Below the pieces are notes generated by a model that saw only the letters and a list, made by a program, of their open reading frames with translations, was not told the DNA's origin and searched no databases. From positions 15,178,501 through 15,242,500 of the forward strand of contig CM029115.1 of NCBI GenBank assembly GCA_016859345.1: a DNA stretch of 64,000 nucleotides, given 5' to 3'. This DNA is from Istiophorus platypterus (taxonomy: Eukaryota > Chordata > Actinopteri > Istiophoriformes > Istiophoridae). The translations under genes and the position numbers were made by a program. This document shows positions 36,736 through 50,072 of this stretch, one piece after another (the first letter of the stretch is position 1; every line of letters starts with the position of its first letter).

Positions 36736-39700
36736 AGATTCATGTATTGAATGAAAAATGCATTGGTAAAAAACAGATCATATATAAACTAGAAGAGCTA
36801 AAGTGGCCTCATATCCACATGTAAACAAAAAAAGGTTTCTTATGTAACCAATATGCTCATGACAAAAACTGTTCCTTGTAGCCTTTTCTGAACTTCTACT
36901 GCTGAGTGAATGAATGGTTCCTTTTTTTGTTCGAATTTGTTTGCAATCACACAATGATACTTTACACATTTCGGCCATTTTGATTTCACGCTATTTGGTT
37001 GATCAACATTTGGTGGCAATAAAATGCAAAGTAACATAACATTGTGCCAACGAAGGTTGTGAAAAAGATGACCACAAACTAGCAAACATGGATATAAACA
37101 ATACAGGATTTAAATCATTTGAATAATTGGCTTTGAAAATGTTTGAATGAGGAAAGAAATGTACTCAGCACATCTTTCAGACACAATGCATTTGGTCAGA
37201 GGCTACGAGTAAAATTACTGAAATGTTATATTTAACCTTTCCTCTTTTACAAGAAAACACCACTGGGCATCTTTAAGGTTAAGGATTAAAAATGCTTGAA
37301 TAAGGTTTGAAAATATGTGAGGTTGCTGTTGAAACTACTTGGTTAAGGTTAGGGAAAGACTATGGCTATGGTCCTAGCTGATTTTATGAGAAGGAATTCC
37401 ACATAAGGCTGCTTGTCAGAGAAACCTAAGCATGCATTGTTTGACCAAATCATCTCAACTCAAGGTCCACTTAGTAGCTTATTCCAGAGCAATCAGCTGC
37501 ATCTGTTGATGCAGATGAAGGATAATGGAGGGCAGTTAAAAGCTTAGGAAAAACCTAGTTTGTGGACCTTGAATTAAGTTGTTTTTATTTTTTCAAGCTT
37601 AACTAAATTGTTGTTCATTTCTCTCTTTCTTGGAAAAAAACTTACACACAGGATATAATGTCTCCTTTCATTTATTGTCTGTCTCTCTCTGTCTTAAATC
37701 TAGTGTTATCTTCAAAGAAACACACAAAGTACAACAAAAACACTCAAATTAAGAAATACAGTCAGTTAGCAGCTTTTATACAGTCCTTGATAGCATAGTT
37801 TTGTTAAATGAAGCCTTTCAGATAAACTTTTTCTGTTGTGTCAGAATCAGCCACATGCTCCACATGTCAAATTTCATTTGTATCGACCTGCTTTTGGAAC
37901 TCCTCAGTAGCATCTGAGAGATTGGATCCCATTTGTATTTATTTATCTGAGAATAATGGATTTGTCAGCAGATACCAGCGGATCTGTGACACTGCCCAGA
38001 GTAGAGATCAGTGTTTAAACAAATTAAAAACTTATTTTCCACTTCTAGATTGGATTAGAGGAAGTGAGATGTGACCAGGCCTCGTCCTTTAATTTGATCC
38101 TGTCTTTGTCTATTATGAGGGCTGTGTTTCACTTATGCTGCCAGTTTCATTTCTCTTCTTTTTTAAAAATCTTTACATTTTTGTTCTCTTTTGCCTTTTG
38201 GTCCCATCGCCCCCATCGTCATTTTCCTGCTCTGTTTCTCTCTGTTTCTCTCTGTCTGTCTCTCTCGTTGTCTCTCTTCGCTTCACTCCTCATGTGGTGG
38301 ACCATGTAGGCACATGTGGTAAGCAGCCGTGTCAGTGTGGACACGCACATGACTACATGTACATTTCTCTGTCCATAGTATGGGCACCAGCTGTGGCCAT
38401 CAGCTGTGTGTGTGCTCACCCATGTAGAGGTGTAGGTACCTGGCCATTTTATGCAGCTGTTGTGTGTTTGGTTATGGACAGCTGTTTAGTAGCAGGTGAT
38501 GAATTAAGGAGCCAAGCAGACAGTCAGCAGCCAGGCAGGCAGCCAGGAGGACAACGGGAAAAGCCAGGTCCAATACGATGTAGGGAGGCCTTGGCTGGGC
38601 ATTGACTTGACCAGGCCCTCTGAACCTCTGCTGGATGGCTGGTAGTTCAAGAGAACCCCAAGTGTGGGTGTCAGTGTTTATGCAGGACTGCTGGACTCCT
38701 CAGAAAGTGTACTGATTACTATATAAATCAGTCAAAAGAAGACCGTTAATTCTTGGTTTGAATATAGTTTGGATTCAGACTCACTGTTTATCTAAACTGG
38801 AATCTGATCTTTCAACACAAATTTTGCTGAATATCAGATCGAATGTGTCTCTCTACAATAAAACAATAGAACTGAGGCTTTTGGATTTAAGTAGACAAAT
38901 GAGCACTTGTGAGATAAATGAGAGGTTAAGAAAAAAATAGCGAGAATGCAGAAATACAGTTGATGTGTTAGACATAAAGAAAACTAAGACGCGAGGGATG
39001 ATGCATTTTTTTTAACTGCCTGAAGATGAATGGATTTGAAAAAAATAAGAAGAGAAAACAAAGGAAGCATCAAAATATGTTGGACAGAGAAAAGAAGACG
39101 AGGACCAAGTAAGAAAGACAAGGTGATCCCAAGTAGATAAGGCGAGGATAAAAATAAATAAAGGAGAGCTGGATATAAATGACTCCATAACACACCAGAA
39201 AACTGTAGCTGTCAGCAAAATGTTAGACTGACTACTGCCCATAAAATGTGAACAGGAAGCGGATGGGACCCATATGGTTTCCCTCTGTCATTCCATCTAT
39301 ATTGAAGACCTGTCTAAAACCTCATCAAGGCCTTATGACACCAGCCATACCGCAGCTCCTAAAATCAGACAGATGGTTATCAGGCTCTATGATCAGGCAC
39401 AAGCTGTGTTTATGACTCGGCATGACACAGATAGTCTATTCTGGGAGTAAAACAAGCAAACAAATGCTGTGTTCACTTTTCATTTTAATACAAACACTCT
39501 AGTTTGTCAAGTAAGAAACAGCAACACACATACACAGCTGAGCAGTAAAACACGTTTGATTTCAAGTAATGGTGCCATAGTCTGCTTCTTTTTTCAGAGA
39601 ATTGTTTTGTACAAGTGTGTAAGCTGTTTATTTTGAAAGGAATAGGCTTAAACAAGTCAAATTACAAACAAAAAACATTCTGTCTTTTTCCCTTACGCAT

Positions 39701-40463
39701 CCCAGCATCCATTTTTGTTGGTTTTCTTTTGACCAATTCTAGTTCGTTGTGTCACGGTATATGATTTGCTCTGAATCCATTTGAGAGCAGATGACTAAAA
39801 TGTGACACCTTTATAAACTGAAAAGAAGAGAATACTGACTGAGTTTAATGTGTTCATTATTCAGTATTTGTGTATGCAACACTCCTTGTCTACTGATATG
39901 ATTCAGATGCACCTCAAGGGATACTTTGGATTTAAGTAACCATTAGGTAACCACTACTATTTATTAGACTCTAAATGGTTATATCCAACCTGTTTATCAT
40001 CTGCATAGTTTTCCAGCAAGACTGAAGACAGAAATAGTGTTAAAGGAGTTTAAGTTTAAGGATGTGTGTGCAGCTTTCTAAAGTGGAATTGAACAAAGCC
40101 AGATTTAAATTCAAGGCAACAAAACTTTTTTTAAAATGTGGGACAAAAAGAACATTTCATTACAGTAGAGTTCCCAACAACATTCATAATTTAGCCTCTG
40201 ACTATTTATAAACTATAAATTTAAGCTTCAGTGGGCTGGATCGTGTCAGTTGTTTCTCAACTCACCCCAAATTACTGAATTTATTTTCAACCTGAGGGAT
40301 GAAAATGCCAAATGAATCAGAGCCAATCCTGACAGAGCCCAACAGTGGTGAAGTTTTGTTTTTTGTTTTTTGTTTCTATAATGGATATGTAAATATGTCA
40401 TAGGTGTTTGTGTGCATACTGGAGATGTGTCAAACACACAGACACATGGATATGTACACACGT

Positions 40464-40520
40464 GCTGAAACATTACACACATGCTGAAACATTACACACA
40501 TGCTGAAACATTACACACAT
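40464..40520. repeat. Three 19-bp tandem copies
   Basis: The unit gctgaaacattacacacat is repeated exactly three times (40464, 40483, 40502) within CA-rich text. Confidence 0.9.
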
Positions 40521-42675
40521 GCACACTCAGAATATTATCTCTACAAAGATCTGAAATATGGAAATACGGAGTCTGAAAATAGCATTCTGATCTGAGAGGA
40601 AGAATGAAAGGTTTTAAGAGTAATTAGAGGATGAACAAAGGGAGCCTCCCCCACATACACACACAGACACACATGCACACACACACATCCATATCATGTG
40701 TTATGCCTGGTCATTAGTCAAAGCTGTCACTATCCAAACTAAATGAAATCGTTAGTATGGCCGTTGTCAGGTGTACCTGAGTGGCCATTAGTACGAAAGA
40801 AGATGGTCTGGAAGAAAGCCGTAAGAGGAGACCAAGAAACATCTTATTATCTGTTTGCATTTTGTTTAATTTAAATGCTGTTGCTGCTGGCCATGGGACT
40901 GAAATTTTGCTTGACATATTGTCTCTTTTACCTTGATAAAGGTCGCTACAGTGGTTGATCCTTTTTACTTGATTCTACAGGAGCCTCTGTGCATTAATAG
41001 TCATAGATTAGGTACAAGATAGCTCATAATGTTATGTTGATGTCCATTGTTTTTTATTTTGACTATAAGATATTGCAGGATATTCGATAAGATATGAATA
41101 ATACAGAAAAAAACAGGCTGAAAATAAGATTTTAAAGTTACATTAAAAAACATTTTAGTTGTAAGTTTGAAGGACACCATTATTTTCATCCCTACAAGAT
41201 GTGTAAAATTTGGCATTTTCTGGCTCTTTCTGAATGGATTACACTAGGCCTGATTTAACCACCCAAAGACATGGACAAATATTGACAGACCCAGTACTCA
41301 GTTGTAAATTGTCCAAACCAGATCAGCACCTGACAATACCTATAACCTTTGGACAGTAAAAAGTGCATTAATCATCTATAATAATTCACCAGTAATGCAG
41401 ACACTGCTTTCCAGGAGAGAAGAAATCTTCAGTAAATATCAAGAACAGAACATGTTTTTTTAAACAAACAGTTATGCAAGTTGAAAAGTTCTTCCTGCAA
41501 ATTTATTGTGCTTGATCAAGGTAACAGCTCTGAGTTTTTTATTTCAAGCATCTGTCATGAATAAACTCTTGAAGGAGAAACTTCTCCAAGTGCTGTGTGC
41601 AGTATAATGACAATGGGATGTTGCAGCTGCACAGTGTTTTGACTAGAAGGGATTATGATTTTTGTCAGTGTTAGAAAATTCCATCAAAAGTATCAGGTTT
41701 GACCTACAAAAGATGAACTACCCATCCTTTCACCCATAAGCAATCAATTTATCCACTTCTGTTTTGTAAACCCCCAAGGAAAAGGCAATTTTAAGTCTTT
41801 TTCTATCAGTTTTTCTCTTATGACATGTGACTTAACATGGACTTTTAGCTGGACTTGACTGTGTCGATGGACAATATGTCCCCTTATAGTATCTTACTGT
41901 ACATACAGCAGCGCTGCCCACTGCTGTATCAAATTCAGGACATACAATGGCTTATATACTGTCAATGCACTTCAGCTGCATTTCCTCCCATTGTACACTT
42001 GCTCTTTATTTAGTATTTACCATGACTTCATTTTTTAGTCATTTCCTTTCACAGCATGCATGATTGCTAGTTCTACATTGATTTAATGACGTAGAATTAT
42101 GGTTCCAACTTTAATTTCAAATTGAATGTTTTGCATGCATCAAAATATGAAGTCATAATTTTCTAGTTAATTTTCCTGGCTTTTATTTCATAAAAAATAA
42201 AAAAAAATAAAAATACTGTCCAGGTCTGACAGTCTGTCTTTGCATAAGGATCACATCAATATTCAATTTGAGTCATTCTATGTTGCTGCCTGCCTGCCAG
42301 CCACAAATATGCATCTGGCAGCTACAGTATATATATATATATATGTACTCTGAGGTATTTTTCAGATGGTCAAGGGCAATGTGACAGAATCGTTAGAAAG
42401 AAGGGTGCTTGTGTATCTCTGCATGTTTGAAGGGAGATAAGTATTGAGCTGTCTAAATGTCGAGGGTGTGTAATTAAAGTCAGCCAGAGTGCTGTCAATA
42501 GGTGATGACTGCTGCTGGGAACAGTGGTTTGTGCCATATTCAGGTATAATTACAGACCATAGGGCTCCTCGACAGGTGTGTGTTTGTGTGTGTGTGTGCA
42601 AATTATGTTGCAGATGTGCGAGGATGATTGCTCTGCACTAACTGATAGATCTGTGACAGATGTGTGCCTAGAGGT

Positions 42676-42683
42676 ATGCATGT

Positions 42684-42745
<62 letters not shown>
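42676..42745. repeat. TG microsatellite
   Basis: A (TG)n tract of about 70 bases with one A interruption and a TCTG end. Confidence 0.95.
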
Positions 42746-42746
<1 letters not shown>

Positions 42747-43508
42747 TGTCTGTCACTGTGTCAAATTCACCATGAGACATACTCCAAACCAAACCATTGG
42801 CAACAGTAACAGGTGACATAAAGATTTTCCCTAACTATCATTCAGTTTTTCTTTTTTCTTCAGCAAGGCCACAGTTACGTTCAGCATCACGCAGAATCTG
42901 TTTGTATCTGGGTGTGCCTGTAAATTGTCAGCATTATCACTATGTGTGTGTGTGTGTGTGTAGGGTTGTATTGTCATGCTCATGTTGTGCTTGACTCCCT
43001 TTCCTCCCACTGTGTCTATAATGAAAAGCTAAATGGCCTGGGTTAGCTATGATTAAAGATGGACGGCTACCTAGGAGGAGAGGGAGAAAACAGTGGTTGG
43101 GAAATGACAATTTGAGGTAAATGACAGCCCTGCTATGTTTAGGATAAATGGATCGTGCAGCTATATTCAGCCTTCACCATCCATTATTCGGAGACCCGCT
43201 GACAAGACAAATGCCCAATAACACTGTGGCAGTAGGAGTGCAAGTTCAAGTTTTGTAATCAGGTGACATGATTTACCCATTTCCTTCCAGCAAGGATGCC
43301 TTTGTGAATTAGCGCTTAATTATTAGAAATTAATTAATGACTAAGAATGTAAAGGCCTTGTGATGAAGGCTCTATGTCACTCATGTTTCTGTCATCTTTT
43401 TTTCCCTCTGTTGAGAAGCAGCATGACAGCTGGAAGCCAAACACTCATTCATGCAATGGAGGAGATATCAATGCATGAGTATGTTTGTGTGTTTTTGCAT
43501 ATCTTTGT

Positions 43509-43525
43509 GTGTGCGTGTGTGTGTG

Positions 43526-43609
<84 letters not shown>

Positions 43610-43622
43610 TGTGTGTGTGTAT
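43509..43622. repeat. Long TG microsatellite
   Basis: About 110 bases of (TG)n with rare C and T interruptions, one of the longest simple repeats in the window. Confidence 0.95.
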
Positions 43623-43953
43623 GCATTTGCATGTAGATGATGGGACATGTACTGTATGTCCTTGTGTCTGTACTCTGGTATTCATGCATGAATGTGTGTC
43701 ATGGGTGATATTGTCTGACAGTGTGTTCTGATAACAGATTGGCGAGTGGGTCATTTGTTATTTATAATGAGTGTGTGTCTTTTAGACTGTGGAACTGTCA
43801 GTTGTGCAATGTAATGTAAAGAGGACCCCAGGAATGCCACATTTTGTTTGTTACATCTTCAGACATTTCCTTCCTTGAGTGTTAGAGACCGTGCAAGGTG
43901 ACACTGTGGCTTAACCTTTTGTTTCCTTCCTTATTATTCAATTCTTTCCACAC

Positions 43954-44020
43954 ATAAACACACTGACTTTGGACATCATTTCTAAATACTAGAAATGATG
44001 TCCGAAGTCAGTGTGTTTAT
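43954..44020. repeat. Near-perfect 30-bp inverted repeat (hairpin)
   Basis: Left arm 43954-43983 (starts ATAAACACACTGACTT) and right arm 43991-44020 (ends AAGTCAGTGTGTTTAT) are complementary at 29 of 30 positions, separated by a 7-base loop (AAATACT). The single mismatch would be a G-U pair in RNA. It lies 150 bases before the stpg2 exon at 44171. It could be a fold-back from replication slippage, a tiny MITE or a small-RNA precursor. No known microRNA seed is recognised. Confidence 0.9.
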
Positions 44021-44150
44021 GGCCCACTGATATTGGGGATCCCCTGACATTTTGGCTAGTGTCACTATCGGGTTAATATTTTTGGGTTTTATTAAAATGT
44101 CTTGACAACTATTGAATAGATTCTGATGACTTTGACTAAACTAAAACATA
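44021..44150. repeat. Dispersed repeat fragment
   Basis: It has ggggatcccctgac and caactattgaatagattc, related to the repeat at 7980-8470. It lies directly between the hairpin and the stpg2 exon. Confidence 0.4.
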
Positions 44151-44170
44151 CTCCACTTCTCTCCCTGTAG

Positions 44171-44335
44171 GATCCTCTTCCACCTATTTGTTACAATGTG
44201 AGTTGGACATTTGAGGAAGCTAACAGCCGCTTTAACTTAGAACCCCAAGTGAAGGAGGTAAGAGACGACAGAACTGCTTTCTCTCTGCTGCAGTGCTGGA
44301 TAATTTCTTCCTACGATGTTAACCTGGACTGCCAG
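44171..44335 (+). pseudogene. stpg2: stpg2 exon with frameshift and stop
   Basis: The acceptor is ccacttctctccctgtag and the donor gtatca. It opens in phase 0 as DPLPPICYNVSWTFEEANSR, FNLEPQVKEVRDDRTA, then continues one frame earlier as FLSAAVLDNFFLRC, TAA (44320-44322), PGLPG. The family shows PPPGSYNV, a middle block and SFLSAxPR before another PG repeat, so the frame switch at about 44276-44278 looks like a one-base loss. The phase-1 end (CCA G) joins the next exon as LPGPGQYDP, confirming the shifted frame. An internal gtaaga at 44258 is a possible decoy donor. Confidence 0.75.
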
Positions 44336-44351
44336 GTATCACACACCCTCG

Positions 44352-44424
44352 ATCTATCTATCTATCTATCTGTCTATCTATCTATCTGTCTGTCTGTCTG
44401 TGTGTCTGTGTGTCTGTCTGTCTA
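44352..44424. repeat. TCTA/TCTG compound microsatellite
   Basis: (TCTA)n followed by (TCTG)n and TGTG units, about 70 bases, beginning 16 bases after the exon end. Confidence 0.9.
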
Positions 44425-46716
44425 ATGAACCTTTTTAGCGCTAAACATGTGGAAACTGTGCAGTGCCATCCTTTTGCCATCATGCAGTCCAATTAGCTCC
44501 ATCTCTGTGGGCCTCTAACCTAATATTTACCTCAATTACACTCCCATTGAAAAATGTTGTTTCAAAATTGATAGATTCATGACTTACTTGGATAATTTAT
44601 GACTAGCCCCATTTCACCAAGGGACTCAACCCATGAGGCACCCCAAACCGTTTAACCAAAATCCAATTTGCATATAAATAGATTTGGACTGTTTGCAGTA
44701 GTGTTTCTTCGTACACAGGCACACGCACACACACATATACACTTACACACAGAAGCAAACGTGCAGACACAAGCATATGGACGCTCATATACTCACACAG
44801 ACTCACACTGAGACACACACATTGATATGTGTATAGTAACACACATGCAATCATTTTACCCATTACTGAATTTGCATTTATGAATAGGCCTACAGTATAT
44901 GGAACATTAGGGAACATTATATTCCTCATCATGCTGGGTCCCTTGCGATCATATTTCTGATAATGGTGAAAGTATTTAACTATTCAACATTTTTGAAACA
45001 CATGCACGCATGCACAAATGAATGACAGTGACATTAGCAATCGCTCAAGGTGTTTTTAATATGTGAGTGTCTTAGTTTTGTGGAATGTGTTTGTGTGTAA
45101 CTTTGAAAGTCACCCTCCTTTTCTGTAGTCATAAGCTGATTGCATTTAGCTGTTGGGTCAGAAAGGCACCTACTGCTGTATTGCTGTAAAACCCTGTTGG
45201 ACTGGTGATGACCTCTTTTTTGTATATTCTTATCATAATTCCTAATGCACTGAATGTGATCTGTAGCCCTGAGATCCTTTAAACAATTTCAAAATTGATT
45301 GTAAAAGTTGTTTCCTTAAACCCTGAAAAGTTGGCAGTTGAGGTTTCAAATTTAAAGTCTTTATGGAAAAAATGTTGTTCAATGGCTAAACCCCTGAGGC
45401 TCAGCTTCTTTTCTTTTGAGGCCAGTCAATGTTTCCTTTTTTTTTCAATAAAAATGACTTTGTAAAAGTTTTTTTTTTAAATTGCAATTCTGTGAGTATG
45501 TTTTTTTTTGTTAGCTCAGTGCTTTGCTTATTTGTAATTTTATCAGCATGCGTTTGAACGTGTATATGTACATGGATCTCTCCACCTGCTTGAGTCTTAT
45601 AGTACATTCATAAGATGGACATTTTTTTCCTAAAGCACCTCATTTTAGAAAACAAATTTAAAACCCCTGCGTTTTTGGTTGACCTATAGAGGACTGTCTG
45701 AATGCCACATCTGGGATCTGGACAGCAGAGCAGTTTGGTATTTTTTGTAGCCTGAGCTCTGATCATATTATAGACAGTTACAGTCACATTATGCTGCATC
45801 CTATGACAAAAATCCATGATTCTGTACAATTTTAATTCTCATCTCTTTTAATCCACAATTTATGAAAGTAAAACCATGTGTAAAGATAGCTTTTGATATT
45901 AGAGAGAGAAAAACTTTATATTAAACTTTATTTTAACCTTGAGTTAAATAATTTGTTCACATCTTGATGCAAAGGCTGATTCAAATAAACAACACTTATA
46001 CATTATCTGCCACAGCAATTTTGCTACAGACCTCTGAGCATTGCCATGGGCAATAATGTGCAGAAAGGATTCTTGCTTCAACCAAAATAATTTAAAGTGC
46101 AACCTCACCCCAAGCTCTGCTAGAGGGCTCTTCTGAGGTGGAGGTCTTTTTCTACTCCAGAATCCCTAAAGTGGGCTTCACTTATGGAGGACCATGGTGG
46201 TCTTGTGCCGTATCAATTATTGTTTGCTCCAGCCCCAGTAATGCCTGAAGCCAGAGCTCTGGGAGCCAAGGATGTTGTTTGTATAGCACTGTACATAGCA
46301 GTGTGTTGCTATTGAGGGACCTGTGGTTTCTCTAACTTCACAAAGAAATGTAAATATCAACACCAGCATTGATGTTGGATCACAGTACAGTCTTATCATT
46401 TAGTTAACAGCTCAAAATCCTTGTTTAACTGTGCAGTTCCTATTTACTCTTCCCTTTATTCCAAAACATATAACACTTCAATAAAGACCTGTGGCATGAA
46501 TTTGGTATTAGACAAAAATTAAAAACCTGTGACAGGAAAAAACTTGAAAGATATGCTTACAAAAAATACTATATGACCCAAGTCCTTATGTCAGTTTTTA
46601 AACCATGCATTCAGTCAATAATAGCAGTATGTCTGCATTACTTTGTGTATTTGGGATTATACACCAGTCTTTCCTATCTCCGTAAATAAGAAATTATGTA
46701 TTCAAAGTGTATGTGG

Positions 46717-46765
46717 TGTATGTGTGTGTGTGTGTGTGTGTGTTTGTGTGTGTGTGTTTGTGTGT
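46717..46765. repeat. TG microsatellite at an acceptor
   Basis: An imperfect (TG)n tract takes the place of the pyrimidine tract just before the acceptor at 46771-46772. Confidence 0.85.
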
Positions 46766-46772
46766 TCATCAG

Positions 46773-46875
46773 GCCCAGGCCAGTACGACCCCAGTGTGAA
46801 TCCTTCCCTCAAATGTCCAGAGAAGTTCGAGTCAAGGTTTCTATGAACACCAACCCTGGACCTAGCACTTACCTG
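46773..46875 (+). pseudogene. stpg2: stpg2 exon with frameshift, donor lost
   Basis: The acceptor tgtgttcatcag follows a TG repeat. In phase 1 it reads GPGQYDPSVNPSLKC then PEKFESRF, and would end at TGA 46844. One frame earlier the text continues MNTNPGPSTYL, the next PG repeat of the family (xTPGPxAY). A one-base loss near 46837 joins the two. The exon should end after the Y or L codon, but the sequence there is TTAAAA where a GT is expected, so the donor seems lost. The next exon (53280) begins in phase 0 with LSP, as expected after this repeat. Confidence 0.7.
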
Positions 46876-49800
46876 TTAAAATTAAATTTCATTCTTGTAA
46901 AACAAAGGCAAAAATTCTTAATCCTGCTCCACTCCTTTTCATCATGAGTCCAACATTCAGTATTAGCAGGCGCATTGATAGAAGGGGGCTAGTGGATGTG
47001 TGTATGCTTGGATTTTAAGGTGTCTCTATATGATTAAATTATGACAGTGTGCTCAGATATGAGTATGCATCCACAGACCTTTTCTGTGTGTGTGCATGAG
47101 AGGCTGTATGTCTCACATCTTACGTTGTAATCCTCTGAGAATCTGTTACTTTTCTTTCTGTGACCTTGAGCTGTGCAGAACAAATTGGTTGTTTGAAAAA
47201 AGGAATACAAACTTTCTGTTGTTTCTGTGGTTTCACTCATTCGTTGTTTCTACAACAATGCAACACAAGGCTGAATGGTGCAGTTTACTGTTGGAGGCTG
47301 CTTTTCACTTTTTTGGTGAATTTGTTCTTAATTGACCTACCCGATTAGATTAAATAGGGAAAAATGAGTGCAGTTTTATTAAGTGTAATGTTGTATGCAG
47401 CCACCTCAGACTACTGACAGAGACAAATGCACTTTATAGATGAAGCATAATAGAGTTGTAATGAAACCTCACCAGAACTTAATCTCTCTCTGCTCCAATT
47501 CTGTGTGTTTTGATAGGAATTATAGCTTTGGGTTACATCTGCTGTTGAATGCGTGTGTGTATGTTTGATGATTGAAAGAGCTAATGTTGCTCCCAGTCCC
47601 AGCTGACTTTGACTGGTGAACATCAAAGACCAAACCACAGAGTTTGATTAAAACCTTCGTGTCCATGGATGTAATGTTATCCAGAGCTCTTTCTTCTCCT
47701 TTTCTCTGTCTGCCTGCCTCCCAGTCTGTCTGCTGTCCCAGTGTGGATTCATCTCCACAACTTTTCTCTTCTCTTCTCTTCTGCAGTCTATTGTTTCTGC
47801 CTGCTCTCCACAGGTTGGATGCCACAGCTTGTCTAGGTTAGATGATGCCGGTAATCTACAGATAAAATCATGCAGTGTGCAGTGTTAGATCTTCCTCTTA
47901 TCCATTTGCTGCCCATCATACCCATGTAGATTATTTTAAATATGTTTCATTTTTATGATTTGCAACCCAAGAGTAGTGGGAGGAATTGAAACCAAGAGAC
48001 AATAGAGTTATGAAAGGCATGTCAAGGAATTTACCTTCTATAGCTCTCTTAAGAGCTTTCGCAGAATACAAACAACAACTAGGATTCTGCTTGGGGAACT
48101 AAACCAGCTTGAGATGAATACACATGGAGAATAAAGACAAAGGGGCAGTGGAGGGAGCTGAGGCACTAACCAGCATTTACATGCGCTTATCATCACAGTA
48201 ATGGCAAGAAACTTCAGGTTATAATGGCTGGGGTGTATACACGCTTGAACATGATCGGAGAATACCTGTCAGGTGGTAGCAGCTAATCAATGAAGAGGCT
48301 GATGCTATTCAGGTAATGCTGAAACGACCTACAGGTAAACTGTGGAGTTTTTGACCCCTAGTGTTGCTATGGAGCAGTTTATCATGGTCATGCACACAAG
48401 TGACTTTTCCCAATTAACCACACATGGCAGTTATGCAGAAGGCAGCGATGCACTGAAAAAGGCAGGAGGAAGAAGACTTCTTGCTTGTAAGTATGCATGT
48501 AAACAATGCAGATACATTTGTCATATTTGTTAGACCTCAAGGATGCACAGATTGTGTTTTGGAGAGTAATACTGAATGTAAACTTAACTTTTTTTGTTTA
48601 CAAGAAAACTCCACAGGGCTCCTTGAAGGGCTGCCTGAACTAACACTATGCTCCATTCCACTTCATCAGGTTTCAATACAGAGCCACAGCTCACTGGAAA
48701 TTCACCTCCCCTCCCCTTATGAAATTCTGTAGAGAGAACCTATCTAGTTCTCTCTGCAGAGTCTACAGTTGGTGCTGTCAATGTCTCTCTCAGTCTAATT
48801 TTGATTTTTTTTTTCGATTTCTATGCAAATTATACCATGAACTAGCAAGGCAAACAGTTTTTGATAGCACAGTGATTGTGAAGCAAGAACAAAGCAAATC
48901 CCTTCATTGCGCTGGCTGAATTAAAGCTATCCTCCATTACGGTTCATCAAGTTTCAGAGTAGAGCCACAGAACACCTGAAATTCACCTCACTCAGTTCAC
49001 TCTGTTCTCTTGACAGATGTTTGTATGAATGTATCTGTGAGAATTTTTCAATGGACAGTAGGTTGTTAAACTGTTGAAGTAGCTAATATGATGCTCTCCT
49101 GCACTCTTCTCACACAGGGTATCTGAAGTATAGAAAAACTTATTCATCCAAGGCATTAACTCAAAAGAGAAATCTTCCACTTTGGCTCGTCAAGTGTTTG
49201 TCTGCAGCCACTTTAGTCAAACCAGAGAGTAGAGGTAATGTTGGGAGATAATTGGCTTGGAGTAAAAATGGGTTAATTTAGCTACAGTAACCTGAGCTTG
49301 ATTGGTAAAATTGGTGGGATGGACCTCTAAACAGAAATGCACATATGCCTCAAGCAAACAGGGCATATTGCAATGTTATTTTGTGACATTTTCAGTCTTT
49401 TTCAATGATGTCAGCCCTCACTCAAAAACACATCACTCCAAATTAGTAATGCAAAATTTTAAAAAGCTTGTGTTTATATACACAACAATTTTGCTTCGAC
49501 ACCTTTAACCATGATGTGACTTAACTAAAGCCTAGATGTTCATGATGAGTTTATTTATATGTGTAAAGACCTGTTAAAAACTAACAAAGAAATATAGTTT
49601 GAATCATGACTCATAGGGAGTGATGCCTTGCGTTGTGACTGAGACATCTAATGTTTCATTTTAGCTTCAGGACGTTCTGTTCTTGGTTTGTTTGTCAGTG
49701 GAATGCATGTCTGAGCCCTCGTCTCAGAAATTAGCTGTGTGACTGTGAATCTATACAACACCATACTATAGTGTGAAGTGGTGCAGAAAGGGAGAGAGAT

Positions 49801-50072
49801 AAGAGAGTGTGGAAGACAAGCAGGCAGAGAGAGTCGGATGATAGAGATGTGAGAGAGGCAGAGAGGGGTGAGAGGGAAGGTAGAGATGGGGAACAGAGGT
49901 GAGACAGTGACAAAAAGGTGGTAGACGAGCATATGGGAAGAGAAGCATTGAGACAGACAGAAGCAAATCGAGCAGCTGAAGAGGGTAGTTAAATTCAACA
50001 GCTGAAAATGTGTTCTGAGGGCCTGCAATCTGAAGCAGACGGCTTCATAATGGAATAGTAGCTGTCAGCATC

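Larger units (their letters stand above)
21633..44170 (+). other. Large stpg2 intron
   Basis: About 22.5 kb without a recognisable stpg2 exon. It holds a Tc1-like relic and (TA)n tract, a hAT-like relic, two related repeats (33837 and 34574), tandem repeats (36212, 40464) and TG arrays (42676, 43509). It ends in a hairpin (43954-44020). A minus-strand signal-peptide-like ORF (25419-25628) is the only other candidate coding segment. Confidence 0.55.
44336..46772 (+). other. stpg2 intron
   Basis: Intron with a TCTA/TCTG microsatellite at its very start (44352-44424), a CA-rich stretch (44715-44830), T-tracts (45430-45510) and a TG tract (46717-46765) beside the next acceptor. No other exon is seen. 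Confidence 0.55.

Noticed and set aside
43449..43754. Long His-Thr or Val-Cys ORFs over CA/TG arrays here and at 17458-17709, 42550-42819 and 49995-50428.
   Set aside because: They are translations of dinucleotide repeats, open in several frames on both strands.
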